A DNA stretch of 64,000 nt from Adiantum capillus-veneris (GCA_014529385.2 CM043967.1:3066001-3130000); one strand, 5' to 3'; shown: positions 34,262 through 45,283, numbered from the stretch's first letter. The notes: generated by a model not told the origin, from the sequence alone. Translations and numbers: made by a program.

Positions 34262-36342
34262 TTGTCAATGACTTGCTGATTTTCTTGTATTCTTCTTCAG
34301 CTCTTTGAAGCTTGTTTTCGGCTGCTTGATTTTTTCGTTCCATCTCCTGGCATCTTTGTAATGCCGTGGCCAGACTGGCTTGCAGCTCTGTTTGTTTCTC
34401 TATATGCTCTTGGCTCTGTCTTTGTAGTGAGTTGACTTCAGCCTTGATCTGAACTTCATTGGCTTTGAGATTATCAATCTCACTTTCCGTGGCCATTGAT
34501 TTTGCCCTGAGCCCGGTTAGCTTGTGCATCACCACATCCCAGTCATTGGTCGGTGGCTGTAGGTCCACTGTATCAGTGGCCATCTCTTTCAGTTCTACTA
34601 ACCGCAGGCTCTGCATCTGCTCCTTGGGCCTTGTGCTTGTCAACTCAAAGGCCACAATAGCTGCCTCTTCGCGAGAATAACCCGTAGCTAGTAGATCAAG
34701 AAATATCCTGAAGTTCTTTTCTTCTAGATCTAACTTCTCCTGGTTCGGTTCAGCTTCTTCTTTCTGCTCTTTCTCTTGGCTCTTCTCTTGCTTTGAATCT
34801 TCTTGTTCATCCTCCTTTTTTTGGGTTTGTGGAGGGCGAAGAGGAGGTGGTGATGGCGGTGGGTTGGACTCCCTGCTTGACGGTGGAGTTGTTGGCTTCT
34901 TCTTGAAGTCCTGGTCCGCCTTGGTCTTTCTCTCCCTTTCTTGGCCTTCCTGCTCTTCCAACAGAGCTGCCGTCGTACTTTGTCCACTTCTTCTTCTGTA
35001 AAAGGGACATTAGGGATATTTTCTGTCGTAGCATCCAGGATCTCAAAAATTTTGATGTAGTCTTCAAACTGATCTCGGTGCACCCTTCGGGATGATCCCG
35101 ACATGGCTTCAAGTGACGGCTTCCAAAACTCACTCAAATCTCCCTTGAGTGCTCTTTCAGCTCTGAAGCTTTCCATTAGTCGTTCTAGTCGTGCCGCTTT
35201 CTGTGACTTGGTCTCCTTGATCGGCACTTGTACACTTTCCTTCTTCCTTTGTTCGACTCTGGTGACTCTTCTAGCACGGTCTCTAACCGGCGCTTTAAAC
35301 GTGTAGCAACTCTGGGTACTTTGGGCGGTTCTTCCTCTTTATCTTCCTTTAGCTTTAGCCAATCATTATGTGAAGGTGGTTCAGGCCAGTTTCCCTTGGC
35401 ATGCAGTGCTCCATAAACCACTTTTGTTATTAGCTCACCAGATACAATGTAGGTGGGATTTTTGTTCTCCATCTTCACCAAGTTGTCATGGATGTAGGCA
35501 GCATAATTGATCACCTTTGGTTTGCTCTTCTGCATTGTCCAAGTGAAGGTGGTGGCAATGGCTCCAGGTGGCATTCTGTACTTTTGTGGCCGCTTTGTAC
35601 ACATGTGGAAGTATTGGTTGTAGAGCTGGCTCATGACAGCCACTTTAGGGTTTGCAATATCTTCAAATGTGTAGTTGTTCTTCTTTTCTGAGTACATCTT
35701 GACTTCATCTCTTCTCTTGGTCACACTATCTCCTTTGTTAGAGATGTCTAGTGCGGCTGCCACCACCCTCTCTGTGATGATAATCATGGTGTCAGGCTTG
35801 CCTTGCAGATCAGTGACTCTGGCCACTCCATCTTCTTTGATAGTGGTTACAAATTCCCGCACTCTTTTGATGTCAATCCCCGCTGGCAAAGCTTCAAAGT
35901 AGTTATGGAGGTCCAGCTTCTCCAAGTAATCTCCCATCTTGCTTCTGACAAATTCATTGAGCTCTCATGGTATCATGGGTAGCTCGACTGCATTTCCTTC
36001 AAGATCTTTGAACACGCCTTGGTAGATCTTCAATTCATTGGACTCTAGCAAATCATCCTGAATCCATGTGTTGGTTGGCTTCAGGGTTCCTTCTGCGATC
36101 ACAAATGGCTCTACTTCTTCCAAGTAGTATTTTATTGTCATTCTCTTCTTCTTTGCAGGTGATTTTGCGGCTGCCATGGATCCTGTTGCACTCAATAGTC
36201 CGAAGTTAGCGTTTTTTCCATATTAGCTGAGAAACTGAGTTCTAACTATCCAGATGACTTGAAAATTGAAAATAAAACTTAAAAGGAACTAGGGAGACTG
36301 TGCATGTGCTCACAGTATCATTCTGGCCAAAATTTATCATTT

Positions 36343-36366
36343 AGACATCATACACGTAGGATGTCT
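36343..36366. repeat. Palindrome copy 1 (imperfect)
   Basis: AGACATCATACA followed by CGTAGGATGTCT, two mismatches from the perfect inverted repeat. Confidence 0.8.
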
Positions 36367-36627
36367 AGCTCATCAGTTTTTGGTGAAACTTGGCAGGCTG
36401 GTGGCCCTTGGCCTGTGGAACATGGCTATGTGGTTGGAATTGGGTTTGGGCATCAAAAAGTGCATTTTTGGGCAGATTCACGCTTTAGGCTCACAAATTG
36501 GGTAGGATGTCCACAACAGGTGGCAAATGATATTCAAATGGGTTGAAAGTTGATATATGAGCTTATGAAGGTGTTATAGAGGGATCCGAAACTCAAAAAT
36601 GCAAGCTGGGGGCCAAAAATGTCATTT

Positions 36628-36651
36628 AGACATCCTACGTGTAGGATGTCT
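36628..36651. repeat. Palindrome copy 2 (one mismatch)
   Basis: AGACATCCTACG followed by TGTAGGATGTCT. Confidence 0.85.
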
Positions 36652-36912
36652 ATTTCATCATTTTTCACAGGTGAGCCCACAGATAGCTTGGCAATGTGCT
36701 CATGAGTGTATTGTGCAAGTTTCATGTGATTTGGACAAGTTTTGGTAGGTCTATGGCCCATTATTGCCTCTATGGTCTGACTTTGCATTTTTTGATGCAC
36801 ATGAGGTCAATTTTTGTCCAAATGTGATGAAACTTGGTGGCTAGCATGTACAAGCTATTCAAAAACTATGTGTGTTGAGAGATGTTGGGGTTGGTGCCCA
36901 AAATTGGCCTTG

Positions 36913-36936
36913 AGACATCCTACGCGTAGGATGTCT
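36913..36936. repeat. Palindrome copy 3 (perfect)
   Basis: AGACATCCTACG followed exactly by its reverse complement: 24 bp with perfect two-fold symmetry. Confidence 0.9.
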
Positions 36937-37536
36937 CCTGATGAAAATTATATGGTGAGTGCTACTGGTACCTGCCCTAAGCCCCTCTGAGTCCCTTTTA
37001 AGCATTATTTCAACAAAAAAAGTCAAATTGATAGAAAGAAACTCCCTGTGTGGATTTTAGAGCCTTCAAGCCATTTTTTGACTCTTGGAGTGCTTTTTGG
37101 GGATGAAATTTCTTGACGTTGGTCTCCATAGCTTCATGGTCCCTAGGGGATCCTTGCCATATGGTTTTTGTCGATTTTGGCTTCACCGAAGCTCCGTTTG
37201 GCAATTTGTCGCTCTGGAAGCACCCATGGTTGCGTTTTCATGTCGTCGATGACTTGTGGTAGTCTACCACCATAGGACTTGGTTGTTGATGGTCTAGGAA
37301 AGCCGCTCGTGAAGTTTGGTGGCAAACGGACATGCGGTTTGGACGCGAGAGCTATTTGACGCTTTGTGTGTCTGATACCATTTCTGAAGTTTAGTGCCGC
37401 TTTGGGTCACCTTATAGACATGTGGGCTATATAGACTTGTCGAGCATGTCGAGATGCTCCTACCCATGAGTTTTGGTAGCATTTGGGCTCCTTTCCGTCG
37501 ATTTTCCATTTGGTGGCCTCTTGCGGGGCTCTAGAA

Positions 37537-37870
37537 GTTAGGGTTTTTTCCGATGGTTTTCCGCCGCCTTTGGGAATTCAAAAGTGGTCTCCTATGCTAG
37601 GGTAAACCGCTGATTAAGTTTCATTGCTTTTGGGTTAGCCATTAGGTGGTCACTTCTACCTGTAGGTCTCTACTGCCCTCTTCCCGTGTGAACCCTACGC
37701 TAGTTTTCGCGACAAAACAACAAACATGCACGAAAAGCTCAAGGTGGTGAGCCTACCTCTCATGTATGGAGTCTGTCGGGTGGTCGTGTGCATCGTAGAA
37801 GCTGTTGGAAGTCCCGTTCGCTCTAGGTGGCAGGAGCTCTCTCTCAAAAGGCAATAGTAGAAATGAGCTT
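37537..37870 (+). repeat. Segment shared, inverted, with transposon G
   Basis: It matches the reverse complement of about 57,480-57,812 at high identity by eye. Both carry CCCTACGCTAGTTTTCGCGA, AAAGCTCAAGGTGGTGAGCC and CCGTTCGCTCTAGGTGGCAG. Small indels separate the copies. No coding frame is shared. Confidence 0.8.
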
Positions 37871-38643
37871 AAAATGAAGTGAAAAAATCTTATAATGGGG
37901 GTCCCCGAACCACTTTCCATGAAATTTGACATGTGCTCCCAACTTCTTGCGAGATGCGGTTTAGGCTCAAAAATTTCTTGATTTGGACTCCATTTGCCCA
38001 ATTTTCGAGAAGTTTGACGTTTCGTTAAAAATCTGGCCAAAACACGCTTTCCGCTCCATTCTCATAATTGTACCCCCATTGTACCATAGGTTGTCCTATA
38101 GTCACTGATCATCCCCATATTTTTTGTTTTTCATTACGACCATTTTTTATTTGCTCTTTGTATTTTTGAGATTTTTCTGCCGATAATTAGTAAAATTAAA
38201 AGAAAAATAACAAATTAAACCCAAAAAATCTCTAAAAATCATCATAAATCAAAAACATCACCACAAAACACTATATACACTCACATGCAATTTTTATGGC
38301 CGGATTTCTCCGTTTTACCAATATTTTGCCCGAAAAATGGCTATTTTTACCTATATACACACACTTAGGGGCTTGATTTGGCGTTTGGTCCCATATACTT
38401 GTAGATTCATGTTGTATAAGGGCATATGTACTTAGGTTAGTCTAAAAAATTTCACAATCAAACGACAACCCTTTACAATAGTCGAAAAACATGCCCTTTT
38501 TTGCTCTTTTTTCCATTGGGTCCGCAATTGAGAATGCCTCCCCCCTCCTAGCCGGAATCCTCCCGGACGACAAGGTATCACCTCAGTGTATGTGCCGTGT
38601 ATGGGTGAAAACTCGTGCTAATGCTCGGCCGTGTAATGTGGCC

Positions 38644-39420
38644 CTATATAATGCATACTCGGTCAATGCATGGAAAAATTAATGTTGTGCAAGAAGAGGG
38701 TATAAGCAAAATGCTTATTGGCATTCGCCGTCGAGGTTTTTTGTTTGTTGTTGATTTGGTCGGCAGATTTTCTTTGCAAGTAAAATTTGTAACTCTACCA
38801 CTCTCTATTTGAGCGTCTTTCGTGCAAAGGTTGCTTGGTTTGCCGCTATTGTCGATATAGCCGTGGTTGTCTCCTTGGAGAGAATTTTCGTGGCAGAATT
38901 GGCCATAGTCTTTGTCTCTGTTGCTTTCCATTTGTAGCTTTGTTTTGGAGGGTTTTGTAGATTTATTGCTACTTCCGCGGTTGTCATTGTTTGGCTGTTG
39001 ATTGGCACCCACATAGATCCGTTTGCCAGTTTCATATGTAGTGTGTGTCTGTATGCCGATGTTGCTTGTACCAAAGGGAGTTCCTTTTGCTTCGGTTTTG
39101 GGATCCAAATGTGAGTCGCACTTAAGTTGTTGCTGAGCATTTGTTTTGGGATCCATATCTTTTTTAGTCCCTTGGTTTTTGGTTGAACTGTCTGCTTCTG
39201 TTGACTTCCTCTGTTGTATTGTGGTTTGTCTGCCATGTCACCTCTATCCTTCCGGACCCATACTCGTTTGTCGTGTGTTGCTAACCCTGATCTTGGCACT
39301 GCGGTCTGTTTGGTTGGATGTTTATAGTGAACATGGTTGGCAGTTCCCTGTTTGTTTGCCATGTTGTTCTTTAGTGTCACCCATCCTTTGGGCTCTTTCT
39401 CCCTTGATTGTGTTGCTCCC
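38644..39420 (-). pseudogene. Element A W-[VI]-P-K repeat ORF
   Basis: It is in line with the protease-like domain upstream after one or more stops. The protein is Lys/Gln/Thr/Asn-rich and punctuated by Trp motifs at roughly regular spacing: GWVTLK, RVWVRKD, KIWIPKQ, HIWIPKP, SMWVPIN and YKWKA. Highly basic and low in hydrophobics, it looks like an RNA- or DNA-binding linker or tail and lacks a known catalytic domain. Frames at 38,805-39,380 and 38,644-39,156 overlap, so one frameshift is likely. It could be the C-terminal tail of the polyprotein rather than a separate product. Confidence 0.45.
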
Positions 39421-39440
39421 AGCTGGTTCTTCCGGGGTTG

Positions 39441-39962
39441 CTAAGCAAAGGCTACCACCTGTTGTTCTTGTGCATGCTGAATTTTGACTGCATCCGCATT
39501 CCAATCTATCTGTACATTATACTCTTTTTGCCAAGGTTGTCCCAACAACATGGGGTGTTGTATGGTTTCATCCTCAACCACATAAAACTTGTGTGGGTAA
39601 ATATATTGATGTACTTGTACATGCAATATAATCCAGCCCACTATTTTTAGTGAATGTGATGTACTACTTTCCAGCACTTGTGGAGTAGGATGTAGTTGAT
39701 GTTTGAGCTTGAGTTGTTTGTATAATCTATAAGAGATTAGATTTGCTTGAGCTCCAGAATCAAGCAATGCCGTCGATTCAACTTGATTGCTACCCACTTT
39801 CACTGCAATTATTGGCTCCACTGTGTCTTCATCAAAATTCATTAGTCGAATGGCGTTGATTCGTAACGGTGATCCACATTGTTGTTGTAGAAGCTGTCTT
39901 TTTGCAATGCGTTCCTTTGCTTCTGCTTGGGCTTCTTCCCGTACCCTCTGTTTCTCCTTCAT
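39441..39962 (-). pseudogene. Second aspartic-protease-like domain, downstream of integrase
   Basis: A Glu/Arg/Lys-rich N-terminal helix leads into a retropepsin-like fold. The active-site loop is ALLDSGAQANLIS (DSG triad plus flanking hydrophobics), followed by a variable flap region, PHKFYVVED and HPMLLGQPWQKEYNVQIDW near the C-terminus, which is the LLGxPW signature seen in gypsy proteases. The element already has a protease at the end of gag (DSGTG near 45,500), so this is an additional domain. It starts about 40 codons after the integrase C-terminal domain. It may be a structural or decoy domain or a captured protease from another element. Context makes simple insertion of a foreign element less likely because I see no LTR ends around it. 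Confidence 0.6.
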
Positions 39963-40003
39963 CCATTGTTTTTCTTGATGGATTTGTTAAAGCATATCTT
40001 GTG

Positions 40004-40195
40004 TTAGTGATAAATGATATTTTTTAATCGACACCCACTAATCCAATTTGGCATTTCTAATGTAGCAAGCTTGACAGCGCCACTTTGTGATAAGTCACTA
40101 ATCACAAAGGGACCCATCCCCCGCTTTTTAAGTTTCTTGGCATGTTGCTTCAAGGTATAAACAAGTACATAATCACCTGTTTTGAACTCTTTCGT
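40004..40195 (-). pseudogene. Element A integrase C-terminal domain
   Basis: The text TKEFKTGDYVLVYTLKQ, KKRGMGPFVISDL and GAVKLATLE is the SH3-like C-terminal domain common to gypsy integrases (GDYVL...GPF/Y). It directly continues the integrase that stops at 41,268, and solo LTR D separates the two pieces. It ends near LKNIIYH at 40,004. Confidence 0.8.
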
Positions 40196-41268
40196 TGTAA
40201 GGTCTCTGACCCCGACCAAAAAGAGCACCCTTGTACCATGGAATGAACATGATGGAAAAAGTTACTATTTTTAGCAGTTTTCCAAAATCTGCCAATGCCA
40301 TGATGTTTAGAATGTCATAAAGCTTCCAAAAGTGAATTAAAATAATTTTTGTGAAAAATTTTCAAAAATAGTAAGTTTTTGGTCTCCGGACCCGTCCAGT
40401 TTTGACCGTCTCGAAAAACTGCACCCGTACCCCGAATTTGAAAAAATGCATTTTCGGACCCCCCGGGACTGCTAAATATGGCAAGTACTCGGACAGATAC
40501 ACCTTAGTTAGATCTTAGTATAGCAATTTACGGCATCAAATTCCGACTCGTATGGGCCGTTTTAGCTAAAACCAAAATTTCCTAAGGTTGAGCGGGAAGG
40601 CACAGGGGCTCGAGGCTGTGTGGTAACAGGTCCCAGGACACTCAGAGCTTGCTTTAGCAGCTAGGGGGCGCCCTCTCTTCTTTTGGGAGTTGTGGGAGAG
40701 TTGCCAAGCTTGAGAGAGAGTGTGAGAGTCAGTTAGGCTAGCTAACTGGACACTTGGTAGGCATGTAACTAGACTTGCCATGCATGAAGTGAGTGCTCAT
40801 TCAGATGCTTATAGTAGCATGGGTCGATTTTCAGCATGGAGGGCCTATTTAAGAGTATGCTTACACACACACACACACATGCTCACACACCCACTCAGTA
40901 CACACACACACTTACACACACACCTTGGGGAGGTGCTGCCGGCACACAGTTTTTGGAGAAGAAGCAAAGGAGGGAAGTGCTACCCGATTCTCATCTCGAG
41001 AATGAAACATGGGGAAAAAGGCACTCGGGATTTCTCTCCTCTTAGAAGGTGGGTCTTAGGATCGCTAGATAGGTTAATCACGCTTCCCCTGCGGGGTGGA
41101 ACTAGATCTCGATGCTAGTAGGCTCGAACTCGACTCACTTTGTGATCAGAGATCGTCCGCTAGATGAACCCTGAACCACTTTTTTTGCTTCCACTATAGA
41201 TCTAGTGGCCACCAGGTTTACCATAAGATCCGTCGTTTGAAACGACTGGGTGGGGACCTCACATTCGT
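40191..41268. mobile_element. Element D: solo LTR in A's integrase gene
   Basis: The insert at 40,196-41,263 starts TGTAAGGTCTCTG and ends GGGACCTCACA, and is flanked by TTCGT on both sides (40,191-40,195 and 41,264-41,268). TG...CA ends, a perfect 5-bp duplication, a 1,068-bp length and the absence of coding domains identify a solo LTR left by recombination between the LTRs of a former element. It contains a (CA)n-rich part (40,861-40,922). Orientation is undecided. Confidence 0.85.
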
Positions 41269-42588
41269 GCGTACATGCTTGTCAAAAAACTCTTTTTGTC
41301 TTCTCTTTTTAGCATAGATCGAAGCTACAGCTCTCAATCGTAGTTCATCTAGCTTTTCAAGATCGTCTATTCTTGAAGAGAGCTCATGCTCTGTCCATTC
41401 TAATCATTTTGCTACTCGTAGAGTTGGAATTAAAAACTCTATGGGTAATATAGCATTTAGACCAAACACCATGTTGTACGGTGTTGTTCCTATGGGTGTT
41501 TTGTAAGCTACCCGGTATGCCCATAGTGTTGAGTGTAGCTACTGATCCCAGTCTGTTCTTGACTCTGATATAATTTTAGTCAGAACATTGCATAGTGTTT
41601 TATTTGTGGCCTCAGCTTGTCCATTTTCTTGTGGATGATATGGAGCAGATTTTCTATATATGACCATGAATTCCTCTAGGAGATATTCAATGACTTCATT
41701 AAGAAAATTTGTTCCTCGATCACTGACAATTTCTATATGTAACCCATATCGTACAAAGACATTCTCATACAAAAATTGTGCAGTGGTTCTTGCGTTTGCT
41801 TTTTTGTGCTGCCTTGGCTTCCGCCCATTTTGTGAGATAGTCCGTAGCCACAATGATATATTGGATATGGGTGCAATATACAGGGGGTGAAATAGGCCCA
41901 CAAAATCAATGCCCAATTTTGCAAATGCCCTTGCTCCCATCATTGGCCGTAGTGGCATCTCATCTCTCTTTATCGGCACCTTGGTGCGCTGACATGCGTC
42001 ACAACGCTTTACAAACTCCTCAGTATCCATATGCAATGTAGGCCACCATATTCCTACGGTTAAGACAATTTTTGATGTCTTATCACCTGAAAAATGGCCT
42101 CCACTTATTCCTCCATAAGTGCGTTCTAGAATCAGCAGGTATTCACTTTCACTTGCACAGATTCTAAGTTGATTGTCCTTTCCTCGCTTATAGAATTGAT
42201 TCCCAATTAAATGAAAGTCACAAGCCTCCAGCTCTATAGCCCTTTTCTGTGCTTTTGTTATGTTTTCAGGAAATGTCCTTGTGGTTAAGAAATCAATGAT
42301 ATATTGACTCCATGCAAGTGCAATGTTTACCTGAAACAATGTCGCGTGATCCACTGGTTGTTTGGCACTACATATAGTACAATTGTTAACATAAGCATGT
42401 GTGTCAGCATACATAGTTGGCCAATAAAACCCTAATTGTTTCAGTCTTTGGTGTGTTGTCATTGTTGAACAATGAAATGCACAATCCTGAACGTGTGCTT
42501 CTTCAAGATAACACTCGAATTCCTCTGGATTTATACATAATCGTAGAATTTGGTCCGAGCCTAGGTGATACAGTCGTCCTGCAATCAA
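41264..42588 (-). pseudogene. Element A integrase N-terminal and core domains
   Basis: There are two successive zinc-binding H2C2-like segments: HVQDCAFHCSTMTT to CTICSAKQ, and HFSGDKTSK to CDACQRTK. The core follows with Asp in LGIDFVGLF, Asp in EIVSDRGTNFLN and Glu in HPQENGQAEATNKTL, the DD35E residues. An in-frame TAG ends the open frame at 41,539, but reading on gives LHSTLWAY, PIGTTPYNMVFG and FFDKHVRT before D's target site. A short block between the two fingers carries FYKRGKDNQLRI. Upstream it joins RNase H after a frame change. Confidence 0.85.
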
Positions 42589-42643
42589 CTGGAAGTTTTT
42601 TGTTTGTCGAATTGTTTGTTGTTTGGATCTGTCTTCCTTGTTA

Positions 42644-43060
42644 TCAATCTACTCCAAAGGAAAGAATGCTAACAATTTTATGAGACCATTTGGGTATCAT
42701 TTCAATATTGAAAAGATAAGCATCAGGTATGTCATCATCTACTCCTTCAGGAGCTTCCCCGTTTTGCAGTCTTGAAAGATGATCCACCCATAGATGAGTT
42801 TTATCCTTTTTGACCACCACTGTGAAATCAAACTCTAGCAATATAATAAACCAGCGTACAATTCTCCCAATATTGCATGGTTTATTTACCAAATACAAAA
42901 GAGCTTGATGATCTGTGAAGAACACAAATTTGTTAGCGAGCAAATAATGCCGAAATTTCTTTATAGCATAAATCATTCCTAACCCCTCTCTTTCGGTGGT
43001 TGTGTAGTTCTTTTCTGCACTATTTAATTGTCGGCTTGCATAACAAAGTGGAAAATCCAT
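42644..43060 (-). pseudogene. Element A RNase H
   Basis: The text PLCYASRQLNSAEKNYTTTE, REGLGMIYAIKKFRHYL, FFTDHQALLYL and HLWVDHLSRL is the gypsy RNase H block, with the Glu (REGL), the Asp (TDHQ) and a late Asp (VDHLSR). The first catalytic Asp would lie in the worn 43,061-43,283 stretch, where the frame is broken. A C-terminal extension (PEGVDDDIPDAYLFNI) leads towards integrase. Confidence 0.82.
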
Positions 43061-43283
43061 TGTTCCGTCTCTAGGTTGAGCCAGAATACTCTCAATTGCA
43101 TATGCAGATGCATCAATGTGAACATGGAATATCTTTTCCCAATATATTGCTTTAAGTACAGGTGCTGATACAAGGTTTTTTCTTCAGCTTTTGGAATGAA
43201 GTTTCACACTCCTCAGTCCAGTCGAAACTGATTAACAAACGATACAGAGGTTGTGCAATGACTGCATACATATATATGAATCT

Positions 43284-44324
43284 TCAATAATATTCGCAGT
43301 GTCCCATGAAGGATTGCACTTGTTTCTCATTAGTAGGCTTGGGCAAGTCTACTATGACTTTGATTTTATCTAGGTCAGTGGTTATGCCATTTCTTGAGAC
43401 AATATGTCCCAAGATGCGGCCTTGCCTAACCATAAAAATACACTTTTCCGGGTTAAGACAAACTCGATATGTTCTGCATTTCTCAAATACCTTTTGTAAA
43501 TGGTCTATATGTTCTTCTCGTAGAAGAGAGTGTACACAAAGATCATCCGTGTATATTTCTAAGAATATTCTCAGGTATTCTTTGAACGCATGAGTCATTA
43601 ACCTTTGAAAGGTAGTTGGGGCATTAGTTAAGCCGGAAGGCATAACTCTATATGTATATATTCCCCATTCTGTGGCAAACACTGTTTTGTGTTGATCCTC
43701 TATTGCAATTGACAGTTGGTTATACCCTGAAAACCCATCTAGAAAGGAATAAGCCCGTTTCTCGGCCACCCTCTCAAGTACATGTTCTGTGATCGGCAAG
43801 GGATAATTATCCCTTATGGTGGCTACATTTACCTTTTTGAGGTTCACACACACTCGCAGCTCTCCATTCTTTTTCGGGACAATCATAATGGGTGACACCC
43901 AATCTATATGTTCGATTTCATAGATGAATTCAGCATCCATCAGCTTGTCAATCTCCTCTTTGATTAGTTCAACAAATGTGTCATTATATGTATAAGGACG
44001 TTGTTTGCTAGGTTTGGCATCTGATTTCAATGGAATTGTATGTGGGCATATCGATGGATCAACTCCTTTGAGGTCTTTGTAGGACCATGCAAACACATCT
44101 TTATACTTCTTGAGAAGTTTTGTTAGCAGTTCTTCTTCTTCAGGCTCTAAATCAGTTGCGATATAGACCGGCTGAGGCTTTTCATCTGGTGCAGCGAGGT
44201 CTATCCGTTTTGCATTTTCTAGCCCATCGAAAGATTCCTGGTTTATTCTTTCCTTGACTGGTGGTGTCATTATGATTTTTCTGTCCTGGATGGTGAATTT
44301 TTTATAGTGGGATGGTACATTCAT
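43284..44324 (-). pseudogene. Element A reverse transcriptase
   Basis: An open stretch of 346 codons. Motifs in order are KQRPYTYNDTFVELIKEEID, DAEFIYEIEHIDWVSPIMIV, PKKNGELRVCVNLKKVNVAT, FLDGFSGYNQLSIAIED, MPSGLTNAPTTFQRLM and the active site LEIYTDDLCVHS, with both Asp residues kept but Thr in place of the usual Val or Ile. The thumb/connection text ILGHIVSRNGITTD and NEKQVQSFMGHCEYY follows. The N-terminal part (KKYKDVFAWSYKDLKGVDPS) is typical of Tat-type plant gypsy RTs. The frame is lost at the junction with RNase H. Confidence 0.88.
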
Positions 44325-45283
44325 GTTTCCTTTTTCTGACTCCTCCTTACCATCACTTTCTCCCTCAGTAGTCCGTACCTCTCATAATGACCGTTTTAGT
44401 TCTTGGTATTTCTTTTTACGCTCCAATTTGGTCCACTCTGGGTCTTTTGTTGTTTCTTGTTTTGATTTTTGAGATTTTTTTTATTTTGTTTCTGTTTTAG
44501 TCTTCCATACTTGTTTTATTTCCTCTTGCGTCCGTTCCCTTCGCACTCTCGAGAATCTTCCTGATATTTGGTCTGTTACACAATCTTCTACCTTGACAAG
44601 CATTAGATAGTGAGTTTTATCTTTTATTCTGGGCATCAGGTTCTCTATCATTTTGTTTTCTACTCCTTTTTTCCTATAGCGTTCCTGGCGTCTAGGGTGT
44701 TGATTGGTAAAATCATAAAACTTGATATCGCTGTTTTCTCCCCACGCTCGCTTGAGCTGTCCGAACACTCGTTATCTGCATCGTTATTTACCTCCAGATG
44801 CTCAGAGGAGTTATAAAACTCTTCTTGTTCTGGTGGTTCCACAATCTCATCCTCTTGGTATAAGGCTTACCATGTAAGAGGGTAGCACATCGTAGCCATC
44901 CTTATTGCAAAATTTTGTCATTGGACTATCTGTAATGGTACAGACATCCAATGTTGCTAATATGTGTTTCTATTCCAAAGGTTTTAAATCTTCAGGAAAA
45001 GGTTCCGAAATATAATCCTTGTCCTCAATAGCTCTCTCTAAGACGCATTCCTCTCTTGTTAAGCTCCCACAATGTGAAACTCCGCACATCCATAGCTCCT
45101 TTTGTTGCCCTAACCATGCTGGGAGTTCGGACCCTGCCAATGTAGCTGAATCAAACTCTTCCACGGGTGTCTGCTGGTTAACATCTTTGTAACTATGGTC
45201 TTTTAGGTGTATTCTGGTTGTAGTCTCGCCATGTCTGAGTTATATGTGGTCGTAACCCCAATCCTGGACCATCTTTAATTGTC
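44325..45283 (-). pseudogene. Worn linker between PR and RT of element A
   Basis: Coding-like minus-strand text occurs in several frames (45,164-44,970; 44,842-44,660; 44,768-44,481) with many stops. Acidic and Ser-rich pieces (NNDADNECSDSSSERGEK) and basic pieces alternate. No catalytic motif is seen, and this corresponds to the polyprotein spacer upstream of RT. Confidence 0.5.

Larger units (their letters stand above)
24470..36195 (-). pseudogene. Element A accessory ORF3, long coiled-coil protein, split by transposon C
   Basis: It starts MSATGSMAAAKSPAKKKR at 36,195. The N-terminal globular part (36,195-35,185, one in-frame TGA near 35,964) loosely resembles plant 'putative transposon protein' N-domains found in gag-like ORFs. 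A basic/acidic linker (35,250-34,750) follows with frameshifts, then a long Glu/Gln/Lys heptad-rich coiled coil (34,740-34,265 and 26,002-25,490). A C-terminal globular part ends about 24,470 (MFLPSYHLQDFEEAF, then GFF and IFGP). Joining the halves across C, less one 3-bp target copy, keeps the frame (minus ...TCATTGACAA then ATGCAGAGAG...). Function is unknown; the position between integrase and the 3' LTR is where env-like or accessory ORFs of plant gypsy elements lie. I saw no signal peptide or membrane segment. Confidence 0.65.
36196..38643. other. Non-coding stretch of element A upstream of ORF3
   Basis: About 2.4 kb without a supportable gene lies between the W-P-K ORF and ORF3. It contains three copies of a 24-bp palindrome (36,343, 36,628, 36,913) and a segment (37,537-37,870) that is also present inverted inside transposon G. 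The part at 38,100-38,480 is very A/T-rich. By analogy with the leader of the same element, which carries the same palindromes, it may be a second promoter or a splicing/processing region for ORF3. Confidence 0.5.

Noticed and set aside
39146-39487. 113-codon plus-strand frame
   Set aside because: It overlaps the minus-strand W-P-K ORF and has the composition of its antisense.
40780-41118. 112-codon plus-strand frame within the solo LTR
   Set aside because: It is partly CA-repeat translation and lies inside an LTR with clear ends.
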